Below are positions 9,981 through 18,548 of a stretch of 64,000 nt of DNA, piece after piece. The notes beneath the pieces were generated by a model. That model saw nothing but the letters and a program-made list of their open reading frames with translations. It searched no databases and was not told the origin of the DNA. Source of the stretch: Mesorhizobium sp. B2-4-15 (GTDB lineage: Bacteria; Pseudomonadota; Alphaproteobacteria; Rhizobiales; Rhizobiaceae); assembly GCF_006658505.1 (NCBI RefSeq), contig NZ_VFUZ01000006.1:207423-271422 (forward strand), read 5' to 3'. Position numbers and translations under genes: made by a program. Each line of letters begins with the position of its first letter. Within the stretch, counting starts at the first letter, position 1.

Positions 9981-10943
9981 TTACGCCCGGCACTCCATGA
10001 AGCCGCTTTCGATGATGTCCTTCGGCAGATTGCGACCGATGAAGACAAGGCGACTGATCCGTTCCTCATCGGCCTTCCATGGCCGCTGGTGATCGCCCTC
10101 GAGCAGCATATGGACGGCTTGCACCACGAAGCGGTCGTCGTCTTGCTTGAAAGCGAGAATGCCCTTCATGCGCAACATGTCCATGCCGAACCGCTGCGTG
10201 ATCGCCTGGAGCCATGGCAGGAATTTTTTCGGGTCGAGCGCTTCCTTGGTGACCAGAGCGAAGCTGGTAACATGGTCATCATGCTCATGCTCGTGGAACT
10301 CGACGAGGAAATCCGGCTCCACGTCAAGGATCCGGTCGAGGTCGAATGAATTGCGACCGAGAACCTTGTCGAGATCGACGTCGCAACGCTGCGTGCGGTG
10401 GATGGAAACGGTGGGATTGATGCGCCGGATGCGGCTTTCGACCTCCTTCAGTTCCTCGGCCGAGACGAGGTCGGTCTTGTTGAGCAGCACCGTGTCGGCG
10501 AATGCCAACTGCTCCTGGGCTTCGTGCGCTTCATCGATCTCGCCGAGCAGATGCTTGGCGTCGACCACGGTCACGATGGAATCGAGCCTGGTCTTGGAGC
10601 GAACGTCCTCGTCAACGAAAAAAGTCTGCGCGACCGGCGCCGGGTCGGCGAGTCCGGTCGTTTCCACCAGGATCGCGTCGAAACGGTCGCGACGGCGCAT
10701 GAGGCTGTCGATGATGCGGATAAGATCGCCGCGTACCGTGCAGCAGATGCAGCCATTGTTCATCTCGAACACTTCTTCATCGGCGTCGATGATAAGATCG
10801 TTGTCGATGCCGACCTCGCCGAACTCGTTGACGATGACAGCATATTTCTTGCCGTGATTTTCGGACAGGATACGGTTCAGAAGCGTGGTTTTGCCCGCGC
10901 CGAGATAGCCGGTCAGCACGGTCACGGGAGTCTGGGTCTGCAT
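9981..10943 (-). CDS. CobW/ZNG1-family zinc-associated GTPase
   Basis: 320 residues. Walker A GYLGAGKTT (about residues 12-20), metal motif CICC in NNGCICCTVRGD (about residues 63-75), switch ETTGLADP, base-specificity motif NKTD, and a C-terminal CobW_C domain preceded by a His-rich stretch (HEHEHDDH, about residues 218-225). This is the COG0523 G3E GTPase type thought to deliver or allocate zinc under limitation. A perfect Zur-type palindrome lies 43 bp upstream, so repression by Zur is very likely. It is the first gene of a three-gene operon. Confidence 0.9.
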   Translation of the reverse strand: MQTQTPVTVLTGYLGAGKTTLLNRILSENHGKKYAVIVNEFGEVGIDNDLIIDADEEVFEMNNGCICCTVRGDLIRIIDSLMRRRDRFDAILVETTGLADPAPVAQTFFVDEDVRSKTRLDSIVTVVDAKHLLGEIDEAHEAQEQLAFADTVLLNKTDLVSAEELKEVESRIRRINPTVSIHRTQRCDVDLDKVLGRNSFDLDRILDVEPDFLVEFHEHEHDDHVTSFALVTKEALDPKKFLPWLQAITQRFGMDMLRMKGILAFKQDDDRFVVQAVHMLLEGDHQRPWKADEERISRLVFIGRNLPKDIIESGFMECRA

Positions 10944-10985
10944 GGCGGGAAACTCCGTTGAGGGACGGTTTTCATCTTGTTATCG

Positions 10986-10998
10986 GTTATAGTATAAC
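10986..10998. promoter_or_regulatory. Zur box upstream of the CobW GTPase gene
   Basis: GTTATA-G-TATAAC is a perfect inverted repeat embedded in an AT-rich stretch, 43 bp before the start codon at 10943. It matches the alphaproteobacterial Zur-box core (TGTTATA-N-TATAACA) as I know it. Together with zur and znuABC nearby it defines a local zinc regulon. Confidence 0.8.
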
Positions 10999-11447
10999 GT
11001 ATCAAGCAGAAAGATGTGGGACTTGGGCGGATGCATCCACGCTTCACCGCGCATGGATCGGCGGTGGCCGCCGGTGCCGCTGGCAAGCCTCTAGAGATCG
11101 ACGATACCTGGCACCGGTCGAGGCCAAGGAAGTCGAGAAACTAATCATTCGAGAGCCTTACAGAAAGCGATCGAATGGCTTAGAAATCCGACAAATGGTC
11201 GGCTGTCCCAGCGAGAGGCGCGTGAACCAAACGCTATTTGTCGAGCTTGTGTGGGACCAGACGGTCGGATCGACTGCTATTGGACAAAGGGCGATGTACT
11301 GGCGAAGTGATGGGGGCAGTTCCCGATATCTGCGTGATCGAATTGAAACTCGCCGATAATTCCAACCGACCCACTACCCATAAAAGTCCTATTTTGATGG
11401 CTCCATCAACGGCAATTGGCATTTTGGCAATCGTGGCAGGTCCGTGA
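10999..11447. other. Intergenic region between cobW and hupE-like gene
   Basis: About 450 bp without a recognisable gene. Frames of 60-130 codons overlap on both strands, one ending directly at the GTG of the downstream gene, but their translations resemble nothing I know. No second clear Zur palindrome was seen here. Confidence 0.4.
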
Positions 11448-12092
11448 GTGGCGCAGTTTCCTGAAGAAAAAGCGAGCCTGCCGTCCGGCAGACACGAAAT
11501 CCGGCTTGGCTACTATTCTTACCGTCTCGTGGCGGCTGCGACCGCTTTGACGGCCGGGTCCACAATGGCGCAAGCGCATATCATTCAGTCAGGGACAGGT
11601 GGATTTGGCAGCGGCTTTGAACATCCGCTGACCGGGCCCGATCATTTCCTGGCGATGTTTGCTGTGGGACTGTGGGGCGCCCAGATCGGCGGACGTTCGA
11701 TCTGGACGCTGCCGGTTGCGTTCCCGCTGATCATGGTCATGGGCGGGATCGCCGGGATTGCAGGAGTCGCGCTGCCCGGTGTCGAGATTGGTATCGCTCT
11801 CTCGATCATGGCCTTGGGGCTTGCCATTGCATGTGCTTGGCGGCCGGCGGAATGGGTCGCGTTGCTTATGATTGCGGTGTTTGCAATCTGCCATGGATAC
11901 GCCCATGGGGCGGAACTGCCGAATGCAGCCGACCCTGCCGACTATGCCATTGGGTTTGTCATCGCCACCGGCTTGATCCACCTGCTGGGCATCGGAGTCG
12001 GACTTCTGCTGGGCAAGGCATTCGGCGGGCGGTTGTCCCAGGCCTTGGGCGGATTGATCGCGGCGGGAGGCGTCTATTTCCTTGCCGTCTGA
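11448..12092 (+). CDS. HupE/UreJ-like integral membrane protein
   Basis: Up to 214 residues. After a basic leader comes a signal-like segment ending AQAH, then the family signature FEHPLTGPDHFLAMFAVGLW and about six membrane helices, including AICHGYAHGAELP with conserved His residues. HupE/UreJ proteins are nickel or cobalt permeases near hydrogenase or urease genes, neither of which is here. In this zinc locus it may move zinc or another divalent metal. The GTG at 11448 opens the frame; an internal GTG just before VAAATALTAG would give a more typical signal peptide and may be the true start. Confidence 0.75.
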   Translation: MAQFPEEKASLPSGRHEIRLGYYSYRLVAAATALTAGSTMAQAHIIQSGTGGFGSGFEHPLTGPDHFLAMFAVGLWGAQIGGRSIWTLPVAFPLIMVMGGIAGIAGVALPGVEIGIALSIMALGLAIACAWRPAEWVALLMIAVFAICHGYAHGAELPNAADPADYAIGFVIATGLIHLLGIGVGLLLGKAFGGRLSQALGGLIAAGGVYFLAV

Positions 12093-12858
12093 AGCAACTC
12101 CCGGGCGATTCCTGCTTCGATGGTCGGGCCCGGTTCTGGCTGTCGCCGGGATCGCAATGATCGCCGCGCTCGCGGCGTCTTCCGAAAGGACACAGACATC
12201 ATGGTGGATCCTCAACAGCGCCCTTTCGCCCGAACGCATCCTGCCCTTGGTCGGACTGGGCGTTGCAACCGCTTTGGTAGGCGTGAGGCTTAGAGTTCTC
12301 ACACTCGCGACCTTCTTGCTGGGCGAAGTGGTCGGGGCATTGGTTTACGATCGATATCTTGCCCTTATGGCCGGCGTGCCGGGCGCGACGACTCACGCTT
12401 TCCTCACTGCGCCGTTTTCGATGCTGATAATTGGCATCGCCCTTATCGTTTCCGGCCGTTTCAGAGGCTGGACAATCGCTGTGGCGGCGGCGCCGATCGG
12501 CGCTTTTTTTGCCGTCGTCATAAAGCTCACCGACCCTACCGTGAACGACCCTCGAATCCCGCTGTTTGGAACGATCATTGCCCTCTGGGTCATTGTCGCA
12601 ATCGGCCTGACCGGGCGGATTTTCCGGCCTGCATGGTACGCGATCGGCGCACGCATCCTGGGCAGTTGGCTGGTCGCGATCGGACTTCTGCTCGGAGGCG
12701 CGGCCATCGCCACCAAGCCTCCAGCAGCCATACCCCAAACATCGGAGGCTCCATCCAATGGGTCGAGCCCTGGCAAATACCGCTACGAGCCTCCTGCTCC
12801 GCAATTCACCCGGCCGCGCGATCCCTTGAAGCAAGACACGCATAAGTCGATACCGTGA
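12082..12858 (+). CDS. Multi-pass membrane protein partner of HupE-like protein
   Basis: 258 residues with six to seven hydrophobic segments (for example WSGPVLAVAGIAMIAALAAS, ATFLLGEVVGALVYD and FSMLIIGIALIVSG). A hydrophilic proline-rich C-terminal tail begins near residue 215. I do not recognise the family. It starts with TTG and overlaps the end of the HupE-like gene by 11 bp, so the two are probably translationally coupled and work together. Its 3' end faces znuB convergently, with only about 40 bp between them. Confidence 0.6.
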   Translation: MPSEATPGRFLLRWSGPVLAVAGIAMIAALAASSERTQTSWWILNSALSPERILPLVGLGVATALVGVRLRVLTLATFLLGEVVGALVYDRYLALMAGVPGATTHAFLTAPFSMLIIGIALIVSGRFRGWTIAVAAAPIGAFFAVVIKLTDPTVNDPRIPLFGTIIALWVIVAIGLTGRIFRPAWYAIGARILGSWLVAIGLLLGGAAIATKPPAAIPQTSEAPSNGSSPGKYRYEPPAPQFTRPRDPLKQDTHKSIP

Positions 12859-12900
12859 ACGGCACGGCAGGCCTGAAGAAACGCGTGGCACCTCAGCCAG

Positions 12901-13704
12901 TCAATGCGCCGCCTTCAAACGCTGGATGAGGCCGGCGGCCAGATAGGCGGCTGCTCCGAGCGACGTGATCCAGAAGCTCGTCGGCCAATCGGTCAGGAAA
13001 GCAAGCGACAGGCTGGTCCAGGCGATGACGACCGCTAGCGCGATCGAAATAAGGATGCCTCTCAGCACGCCGCGCGCCAGGCGCAGCGTTGTTGCCGCCG
13101 GGGCGACCATCAGCGCGAAGACGAGCAGCACGCCGACGATCTGGGTGGCCTCGGCGGTCGTCACCGCGACAATGATCATGAACATGGTCGAGACGAAATC
13201 GAGGTTCACCCCCTTTGCCTCCGCCAGTTCGGGCTGCAGGCTGGCGAAGAGCAGGGGCCGGGAAATGAAGATCAACGCCGCCAGGATCACCACGGACAGA
13301 ACGGCAAGGATGATCACTGTCCGGTAACTTATGCCGAGCACGTTTCCAAACAGCACATTCGTCGCCTGTGACGCGAAGGCGGTGTAGAAATGCAGGAACA
13401 GCAAGCCGAGACCGAGCGAAAGCGTCAGCACGATGCCGATCGCGACGTCGCGATGCGCTCTTTCCCCCAGAAGCCCGATGCCGATACCGGCCAGAACGGT
13501 GAAGACGGTCAACCCGACGAATGGCGACAGGCCGAGCAAGCCGGCGCCTGTCGCGCCGGGAAATCCGACATGGGCCAGCGCATGTCCGGCGAAGGTCTGG
13601 CCGCGCAGCACGAGGAAATATCCGACCGCCCCGGTCACGATGGCTACGACCGTGCAAGCCGCGAAGGCGTTGCGCATGAATTCGTAGTCAAACATCGTGA
13701 ACAT
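12901..13704 (-). CDS. znuB: Zinc ABC transporter permease ZnuB
   Basis: 267 residues, an all-helical ABC-3 family permease with seven to eight membrane segments. It carries the family phrases LRGQTFAGHALAHVGFPGATGA, NVLFGN and EATQIVGVLLVFALMVAPAA. Its start lies 17 bp inside the end of znuC, so translation is probably coupled. It forms the membrane channel for zinc with ZnuC and ZnuA. Confidence 0.92.
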   Translation of the reverse strand: MFTMFDYEFMRNAFAACTVVAIVTGAVGYFLVLRGQTFAGHALAHVGFPGATGAGLLGLSPFVGLTVFTVLAGIGIGLLGERAHRDVAIGIVLTLSLGLGLLFLHFYTAFASQATNVLFGNVLGISYRTVIILAVLSVVILAALIFISRPLLFASLQPELAEAKGVNLDFVSTMFMIIVAVTTAEATQIVGVLLVFALMVAPAATTLRLARGVLRGILISIALAVVIAWTSLSLAFLTDWPTSFWITSLGAAAYLAAGLIQRLKAAH

Positions 13705-14482
13705 GCGCAGCGCCTTCCAACTCGATGTCGTCCGCCATGACGAAGATGCGCCCGGCTACCCGCACCACGTTGATATGCGTGCCATAAAGCTTTGACAGGA
13801 CCGGACCGTTGATGACCTCATCGACGCTGCCGATCGCGGCACTGGCGTTGCCGAGATAGAGCACGGCATCGACGGCGCGCAGCAAGGGATTGATCTCGTG
13901 CGAGCAGAAAATCACGGCGATACCCAGCCGTTCGCCGACCTCGTGGACGAGTTCGATGATGGCGCGCTGATGGGCGGCATCGAGACTGATCAGCGGCTCG
14001 TCGAGCAGGAGAAGCTTGGGGTCGCCGATCAAGGACTGGGCGATGAGGATACGTTGCCGCTCGCCCCCCGACAGTTCCGCGAATGGCCTCCGGGCGATAT
14101 CGGCCGCGCCTACCTCTTCAAGCGCCTTCCATGCCATGTCTTTCTCGAGCGCCGACGCCGCCGGCCAGCGCCAGCGATGGCCGCCCGCCGCGGTGACGAC
14201 GAGATCGAAGCCGCTGATGCCGGCATGGGTCACGATGCGGCGCGCCTGCGGCATGTAGCCTATAGCGGGATTGCCGCGTGTCGGTGGCCGGCCAAGAACG
14301 GAAATCGCTCCACTGGCCGGGCGGATAAGTCCGAGGACGGCGCGCAGCATGGTCGTCTTGCCGGCGCCATTGGCGCCGAGCAGCCCTACGAACGCGCCTT
14401 GCGGAATGGAAAAGGAGACGTCGGAAAGCACCCGACGTCCCCCATAGGTCAATGTAACTCTGTCGAAGGCGATGACGTTCAT
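13688..14482 (-). CDS. znuC: Zinc ABC transporter ATPase ZnuC
   Basis: 264 residues with Walker A GANGAGKTT (about residues 35-43), signature LSGGERQRILIAQ, Walker B LLLLDEPL and the H-loop FCSHE. Similar to metal-type (ABC-3) ATPases. It overlaps the znuA stop by four bases (ATGA) and the znuB start by 17 bp. It powers zinc import. Confidence 0.92.
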   Translation of the reverse strand: MNVIAFDRVTLTYGGRRVLSDVSFSIPQGAFVGLLGANGAGKTTMLRAVLGLIRPASGAISVLGRPPTRGNPAIGYMPQARRIVTHAGISGFDLVVTAAGGHRWRWPAASALEKDMAWKALEEVGAADIARRPFAELSGGERQRILIAQSLIGDPKLLLLDEPLISLDAAHQRAIIELVHEVGERLGIAVIFCSHEINPLLRAVDAVLYLGNASAAIGSVDEVINGPVLSKLYGTHINVVRVAGRIFVMADDIELEGAAHVHDV

Positions 14483-15360
14483 TGCGTGCGCGCGGCAAGG
14501 GCTTTCTGCACGTCACCGATCTGGCCACCGAACCACGACTGGATCGTCTGGCCGGCGGGCTCCGTCTCAGTGACGCCTATGACGGTGACCTTGTTCTGCT
14601 TGGCAATGTCGAGAAGGCGCGTCGTCGCTTCGTCCGTCACCTGCGAATTGTAGAACAGGATCTTGGCCGACCCGTCCTTCAGGCTGTTCTCGAACGCCGC
14701 CACCTGTGTCGCGCTCGGCTCCGTGTCGTTCATGACCGCCACCTGGAAGTCGTAATTCAACATCTTGAGGCCGAGGGCTTCAGCCATGTAGCCGAATACC
14801 GGCTCCGTAGCGGTTACCTCGGTCCCGCCATAGGCCGCCTTGACGTCATTTATCTGCTTGTTGATTGCATCCAGCGACGACTGAAACTTCGCCAGATTGG
14901 CCTGATAATCCGCCGCGTTGGCAGGATCGAGCTTCGAAAGATCGGCGGCGAGTTGCTTGGCGATCGCCGGCAGCGTCACCGGATTGTACCACAGATGCGG
15001 GTTGTCGCCCGACTTCTTGCCGATCAGATCCGCGGCCACGATGGTCGTGCGCTGCGTGCCGGTCGAGGCCGAAAGAAGCTTGTCCATCCAGGGGTCATAG
15101 TCCGCACCGTTGTAGATGATGATCTTGGCGTCGGCGACAGTACGCGCCGTCGACGGGCTGGTTTCGAATAGATGCGGGTCGTCGTTTGGGTTGGCAAGGA
15201 TGCTGGTCACGGAAACGTGGCTGCCGCCGATCTGGCGGGCGAGATCGCCATAGAAATTCTCGGCCGCGACGATGTTCACCTTGTCTTCGGCGTGAGCGCC
15301 ACCGCCTGCCAGCAGCGTCGCCACGAACAGCAGCGCCGCCGCGAATGGAAAGGAACGCAT
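14479..15360 (-). CDS. znuA: Periplasmic zinc-binding protein ZnuA
   Basis: 293 residues, with a signal peptide ending near AHA (residue 24) and a cluster A-I metal-binding fold. Likely metal ligands are His63 (DPHLF), His122 (NPHLWYNP) and a C-terminal acid. The third position where many ZnuA proteins have His reads TEPVFGYM, so Glu may replace it. The His-rich loop seen in enterobacterial ZnuA is absent. First gene of znuACB, with a Zur-type operator 54 bp upstream. Manganese specificity cannot be excluded from sequence alone, but the Zur context favours zinc. Confidence 0.88.
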   Translation of the reverse strand: MRSFPFAAALLFVATLLAGGGAHAEDKVNIVAAENFYGDLARQIGGSHVSVTSILANPNDDPHLFETSPSTARTVADAKIIIYNGADYDPWMDKLLSASTGTQRTTIVAADLIGKKSGDNPHLWYNPVTLPAIAKQLAADLSKLDPANAADYQANLAKFQSSLDAINKQINDVKAAYGGTEVTATEPVFGYMAEALGLKMLNYDFQVAVMNDTEPSATQVAAFENSLKDGSAKILFYNSQVTDEATTRLLDIAKQNKVTVIGVTETEPAGQTIQSWFGGQIGDVQKALAARTQ

Positions 15361-15413
15361 GTCTTTCTCCTCTTGCAGTTCGAGAGGCCGGACCGGCCCC
15401 GCCCCGCGTCATT

Positions 15414-15437
15414 GATACGTAACGGTATAACATTGTG
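15414..15437. promoter_or_regulatory. Zur box upstream of znuA
   Basis: GATACGTAACGGTATAACAT is an imperfect dyad (ATGTTATA-CCG-TTACGT on the other strand) that shares GATACGT and TATAAC with the box at 10986. It sits just upstream of the znuACB start. Confidence 0.7.
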
Positions 15438-15590
15438 TTGATATTATGGCCGATCTGCCTGACTGCGCCCATGCCGCACAGATGTCATCCGAAATCCAGT
15501 TCAATAGGTCGTCTCCTGGTCGGGCCACATCCGCCTCACTCATCGGTGCTCGCCATAGAAACTTTGCATCCTCGAATCGCTGACGGTCTC

Positions 15591-15648
15591 GCCTTGCATC
15601 GTAGCACGCGTAATTTCGGCGGCGTTTGAGTAGGCTGAATCACTCCCA
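15591..15648 (+). repeat. Left copy of ~58-bp direct repeat R1
   Basis: This stretch is nearly repeated, in the same orientation, at 60357-60415. Bases 15607-15628 are identical to 60374-60395 (22 bp), and GCCTTGC and AATCACTCCCA also match on the flanks. It may be an IS end or an island boundary repeat. Confidence 0.7.
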
Positions 15649-15986
15649 CTCGATTGTTCAAATCCACAGCAACATTTGAATTCATTGCAGAAAATATTTT
15701 TCCATCCAAATACTACCGGCCCGAGACCCGTCAGAAAATTACGCTGCTGATATCGTTGAGGAATATCCGCCGGTCCCCACAAGTCATCTATCGACTGCCA
15801 TCGGTTCTTTGCGCGCCATTCTAGGTCTGACGCCCGAACCGGAATCACGGCCAAAAGTACCGTCAGCGTTGGCAAGATCGGACGCCGACGCGAAGTGTGG
15901 ACTGCATCAGAAATCCTCCAACCACAGGAGGATAGATATGATCAAGAAGCCAAGCCGCATGCGTATCCTGGTGATGACGTATCAGG
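15649..15986. other. Left island end, gene-poor
   Basis: Unrecognised sequence leading up to the AlpA-like gene. It contains repeat R2 at 15852-15866. A purine-rich AGGAGG near 15926 lies too far from the AlpA start to serve it directly. Confidence 0.4.
15852..15866 (+). repeat. Left copy of 15-bp direct repeat R2 (possible att core)
   Basis: CAAAAGTACCGTCAG occurs here and at 60140-60154 in the same orientation; the 13-base core AAAAGTACCGTCA occurs again at 60206-60218. The right-hand copies lie just upstream of the integrase remnant and this copy just upstream of the AlpA-like gene, as expected for att or integrase arm sites. Confidence 0.5.
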
Positions 15987-16340
15987 ATGACAACGAAAAA
16001 GACCTGGTGGGATATTCCGGTTCGCTACATGCTGACCGGGCTGCCTCGAACGATCCGAAGGCATGAGCTCCGACTGGTCGTGCCGCTCGCCGATAGCACG
16101 ATCTACGAGATGGAGGAGCACGGCGACTTCCCTCGCCGCTCCAATCTCACGCCGCGATGCATGGTGTGGGACTTGGAGAAGGTCGAGGCGCGGCTGGAAC
16201 AGCGCCGCCAGTCCTATCTTGAAGGCCGAGCGAAGATCGCGCCCGGGCCGGATGTCCATCAGCGCAAAAACCGGCCGTTGTGCCAGAAAAAGATACCTTA
16301 TTTTCTGACATATGGACGCGCCGAATTCCTCGACTCCTAA
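15987..16340 (+). CDS. AlpA/RdfS-like excisionase-type DNA-binding protein
   Basis: 117 residues. The central part reads RRHELRLVVPLADSTIYEME then EHGDFPRRSNLTPRCMVWDL, the MerR-like winged helix pattern of the AlpA family (helix, STIY recognition helix, G-x-FP wing, W contact), followed by a helical EKVEARLEQRRQ. AlpA-family proteins act as excisionases; in Mesorhizobium the AlpA-like RdfS directs excision of the symbiosis ICE. The C-terminal 45 residues look atypical and may have been altered by the adjacent IS debris. Lies just inside the left boundary repeats. Confidence 0.75.
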   Translation: MTTKKTWWDIPVRYMLTGLPRTIRRHELRLVVPLADSTIYEMEEHGDFPRRSNLTPRCMVWDLEKVEARLEQRRQSYLEGRAKIAPGPDVHQRKNRPLCQKKIPYFLTYGRAEFLDS

Positions 16341-16559
16341 CAAGATCTTGGCGCGCCTTGGCGAGGAAGCATCTTCACGCCTAGCGACTTTCTGGATCTC
16401 GCCGAGCTCGCGAAGCACAGTGAGTGTGATATTCGTCTACAATGCAATCCTTCCCGAGGTCGTATGGGAACTTGCTATCCTTTTGAACGCCGTAGGCATC
16501 GTGCAGCATCTTGAACATTGGCCTGATGGCCTTGCCGGCGTCGTCGACCCCATCCGGGA

Positions 16560-16865
16560 TCGTGCTTTTTTGAGCAGCCGCAGTTCCAGCGCCTGTTCGG
16601 CGACGACCTCCTTGAGATCGCGGGTCTTTTGCGAATAACCCGTCGCTGGTACGGCACTGCCAACCGCTCCTTGCCGGCTTCGAGAACCCCCTTCGACCAA
16701 TTGTGATAGAGGCACTCGGCTATCCCTTCGCGACGGCACAGCGCCGATCGAATCCTCGCCACGCAATCCGTCCAGCACAATGCGGATCTTCTCATCCGCC
16801 CCATATTGCTTCCGCGCGATCCGGCGGATGTCCTTGATGACCTTCTCAGCAGAGCAACACGCTGC
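16560..16865 (-). pseudogene. IS3-family transposase OrfA remnant
   Basis: Across frameshifted pieces the minus strand encodes the typical OrfA text: VIKDIRRIARKQYGADEKIR, IVLDGLRGEDSI, CRREGIAECLYHNWSKGVLEAG and LKEVVAEQALELRLLKK. At least two frame changes break it and OrfB is missing. It abuts the end of the permease gene at 16870, so an IS element has inserted and decayed here. Confidence 0.75.
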
Positions 16866-16869
16866 TTGA

Positions 16870-17682
16870 TTACACTTCGCCGCCCAGAGGCTGTTGGGTA
16901 ATTTGAGTACCTAGAACAAAACGAATTGCTAGGAAGCTCGCGATGGAGCTGATGGCCAGCACGATCACCACGATGGCGTTGACGGACGGGGAGAAGCCGA
17001 GGCGCATCATCGCCCACAGCCGGACCGGGAATGTGCTTTCGCCGCCGGTGACAAGGATGGTCACAAGGGTTTCGTCAAACGACAGCGCGAAGCACAGGAT
17101 GAAGGCGGCGATCAGGGCACTCTTCAGATTGGGCAGGGTTACCAGCCAGAATGCTTGCCAATGCGTGGCGCCGAGATCGAGCGCCGCCTCGGTGAGGCTG
17201 GAGCTGATCTCGCTGAGCCTGACGACAATCGTGCGGTAGGCCACAGCCAGAAGAATGATGACGTGGCCGATGATGACGGTCGCCAGGGATCTGGCGATGC
17301 CGACGTCGCGGAAAAAGATCAGCAGTGCCAGGCCGGTGATCATGGGCGGCATGACGAACGGTACGAAAATCAGGAATTGCAAGACGCTGCGATCGACACT
17401 GTGGCCCGAAACATAGTGCAGTGCGGCCGTGGTTCCTGCCACGATCGCCAGGGTAGAGGCAACGACGCAGACTATGAGCGTGACGCAGAACGCGCGTATG
17501 ACGCTTTCATCGCTGCCCAGCGCCGCGAAGGACGCGATCGTCGGCTTTGTGAAATCAATCTGCGATCCCCTGGTCTCGAAGAATGCGCCGAGCACGGTGA
17601 CCACGATCGGCCCATAGACAATCACGAAGACCAGAAGAGCCAAGGCGCCGAGAATAAGCCAGGTTGCGCGTGAAGGCTTCAT
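16870..17682 (-). CDS. Spermidine/putrescine-type ABC permease (PotC-like)
   Basis: 270 residues with six predicted membrane segments and the permease EAA loop (LTEAALDLGATHWQAFWLVTLPNL). Start ATG 17682 follows AGGAGGGCGAG and overlaps the upstream permease stop by four bases (ATGA). Fourth gene of a potD-A-B-C order. Substrates of such importers range from polyamines to opines and organic acids; the adjacent oxidoreductase and IclR genes suggest a carbon compound rather than polyamine. Confidence 0.88.
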   Translation of the reverse strand: MKPSRATWLILGALALLVFVIVYGPIVVTVLGAFFETRGSQIDFTKPTIASFAALGSDESVIRAFCVTLIVCVVASTLAIVAGTTAALHYVSGHSVDRSVLQFLIFVPFVMPPMITGLALLIFFRDVGIARSLATVIIGHVIILLAVAYRTIVVRLSEISSSLTEAALDLGATHWQAFWLVTLPNLKSALIAAFILCFALSFDETLVTILVTGGESTFPVRLWAMMRLGFSPSVNAIVVIVLAISSIASFLAIRFVLGTQITQQPLGGEV

Positions 17683-18548
17683 CTCGCCCTCCTGGGTGTA
17701 ACGAAAACAGTCAGCGCGATCGTCACCATGACGATCGTCATCAGCACGATCGAGAGTGCCGCGCCAAACGGCCAATTAAAGGCGAGCCCAAACTGACTGT
17801 AGATGACACGCCCCAGCGTAAAGCCGGTCGGACCGCCGACCATCTGTGGAGTTATGAAATCGCCGATTGCCAGAACGAAGGTGAATGAAAAGGCGACGGC
17901 CACTCCGGGCATGCTCAGGGGAAGGATGATGCGGGTGAAGGTGAAGAAGCGGCTCGCGCCAAGATCGGCGGCGGCATGCAGCAAGGAATTCGGGATCCGC
18001 TCGAGCGCGATGAAAATCGGGAAGATTGCGAATGGCAGAAGTATCGATGCCAGGACTAGAAAGACCGCGTTCAGATTGAAGACGAAGAGATTGCTGAGAC
18101 CGCTGATGCCGATAATTTCCAGAAATTTGTTGAGAACGCCGCTGCCGCCGAGGATGCTTCTCATGGCGTAAATCTTGATGACGTAGTTCATCAGCAACGG
18201 GATCGAAAAGATGCAAATCAGGGCATAGCGGATCGAATGCGTGGAGATCGCGATCAGATAAGCTATCGGATAGCCCAAGCAGGTGGTGACGATAGAGACG
18301 CCAAGGCAAAGCGATATCGTCTTCCAGACGACCTGGAAATACAGCGGGTCTTCGACAATGCGGACAAAGTTTTTGAGCGTCAGGCTCATGACGATGTCCG
18401 AGCCTTTGACCTCTCCGACGCTGATCGCCAGGAACGATGCAAAGGGGGCGGCTATGAGCAGCAACGGAACGGCAAACACGAAGCAATAGAAGAGCGGGCG
18501 CCCGAATTGCCGCACGATGCGCTCGCTCTTGTCTGGGTTGACGTTCAT
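17679..18548 (-). CDS. Spermidine/putrescine-type ABC permease (PotB-like)
   Basis: 289 residues with about six membrane segments and the EAA motif (LLHAAADLGASRFFTFTRIILPLSMPG). I use ATG 18548 (MNVNPDKSER), which overlaps the ATPase stop by four bases (ATGA). An ATG 15 bp upstream (18563) is also possible. It pairs with the PotC-like permease. Confidence 0.88.
   Translation of the reverse strand: MNVNPDKSERIVRQFGRPLFYCFVFAVPLLLIAAPFASFLAISVGEVKGSDIVMSLTLKNFVRIVEDPLYFQVVWKTISLCLGVSIVTTCLGYPIAYLIAISTHSIRYALICIFSIPLLMNYVIKIYAMRSILGGSGVLNKFLEIIGISGLSNLFVFNLNAVFLVLASILLPFAIFPIFIALERIPNSLLHAAADLGASRFFTFTRIILPLSMPGVAVAFSFTFVLAIGDFITPQMVGGPTGFTLGRVIYSQFGLAFNWPFGAALSIVLMTIVMVTIALTVFVTPRRAR

Noticed and set aside
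15540..15875. A 111-codon minus-strand frame over repeat R1
   Set aside because: No start signal or family; the similar peptide (NAAEITR) at 60367-60555 arises only because both lie on R1.
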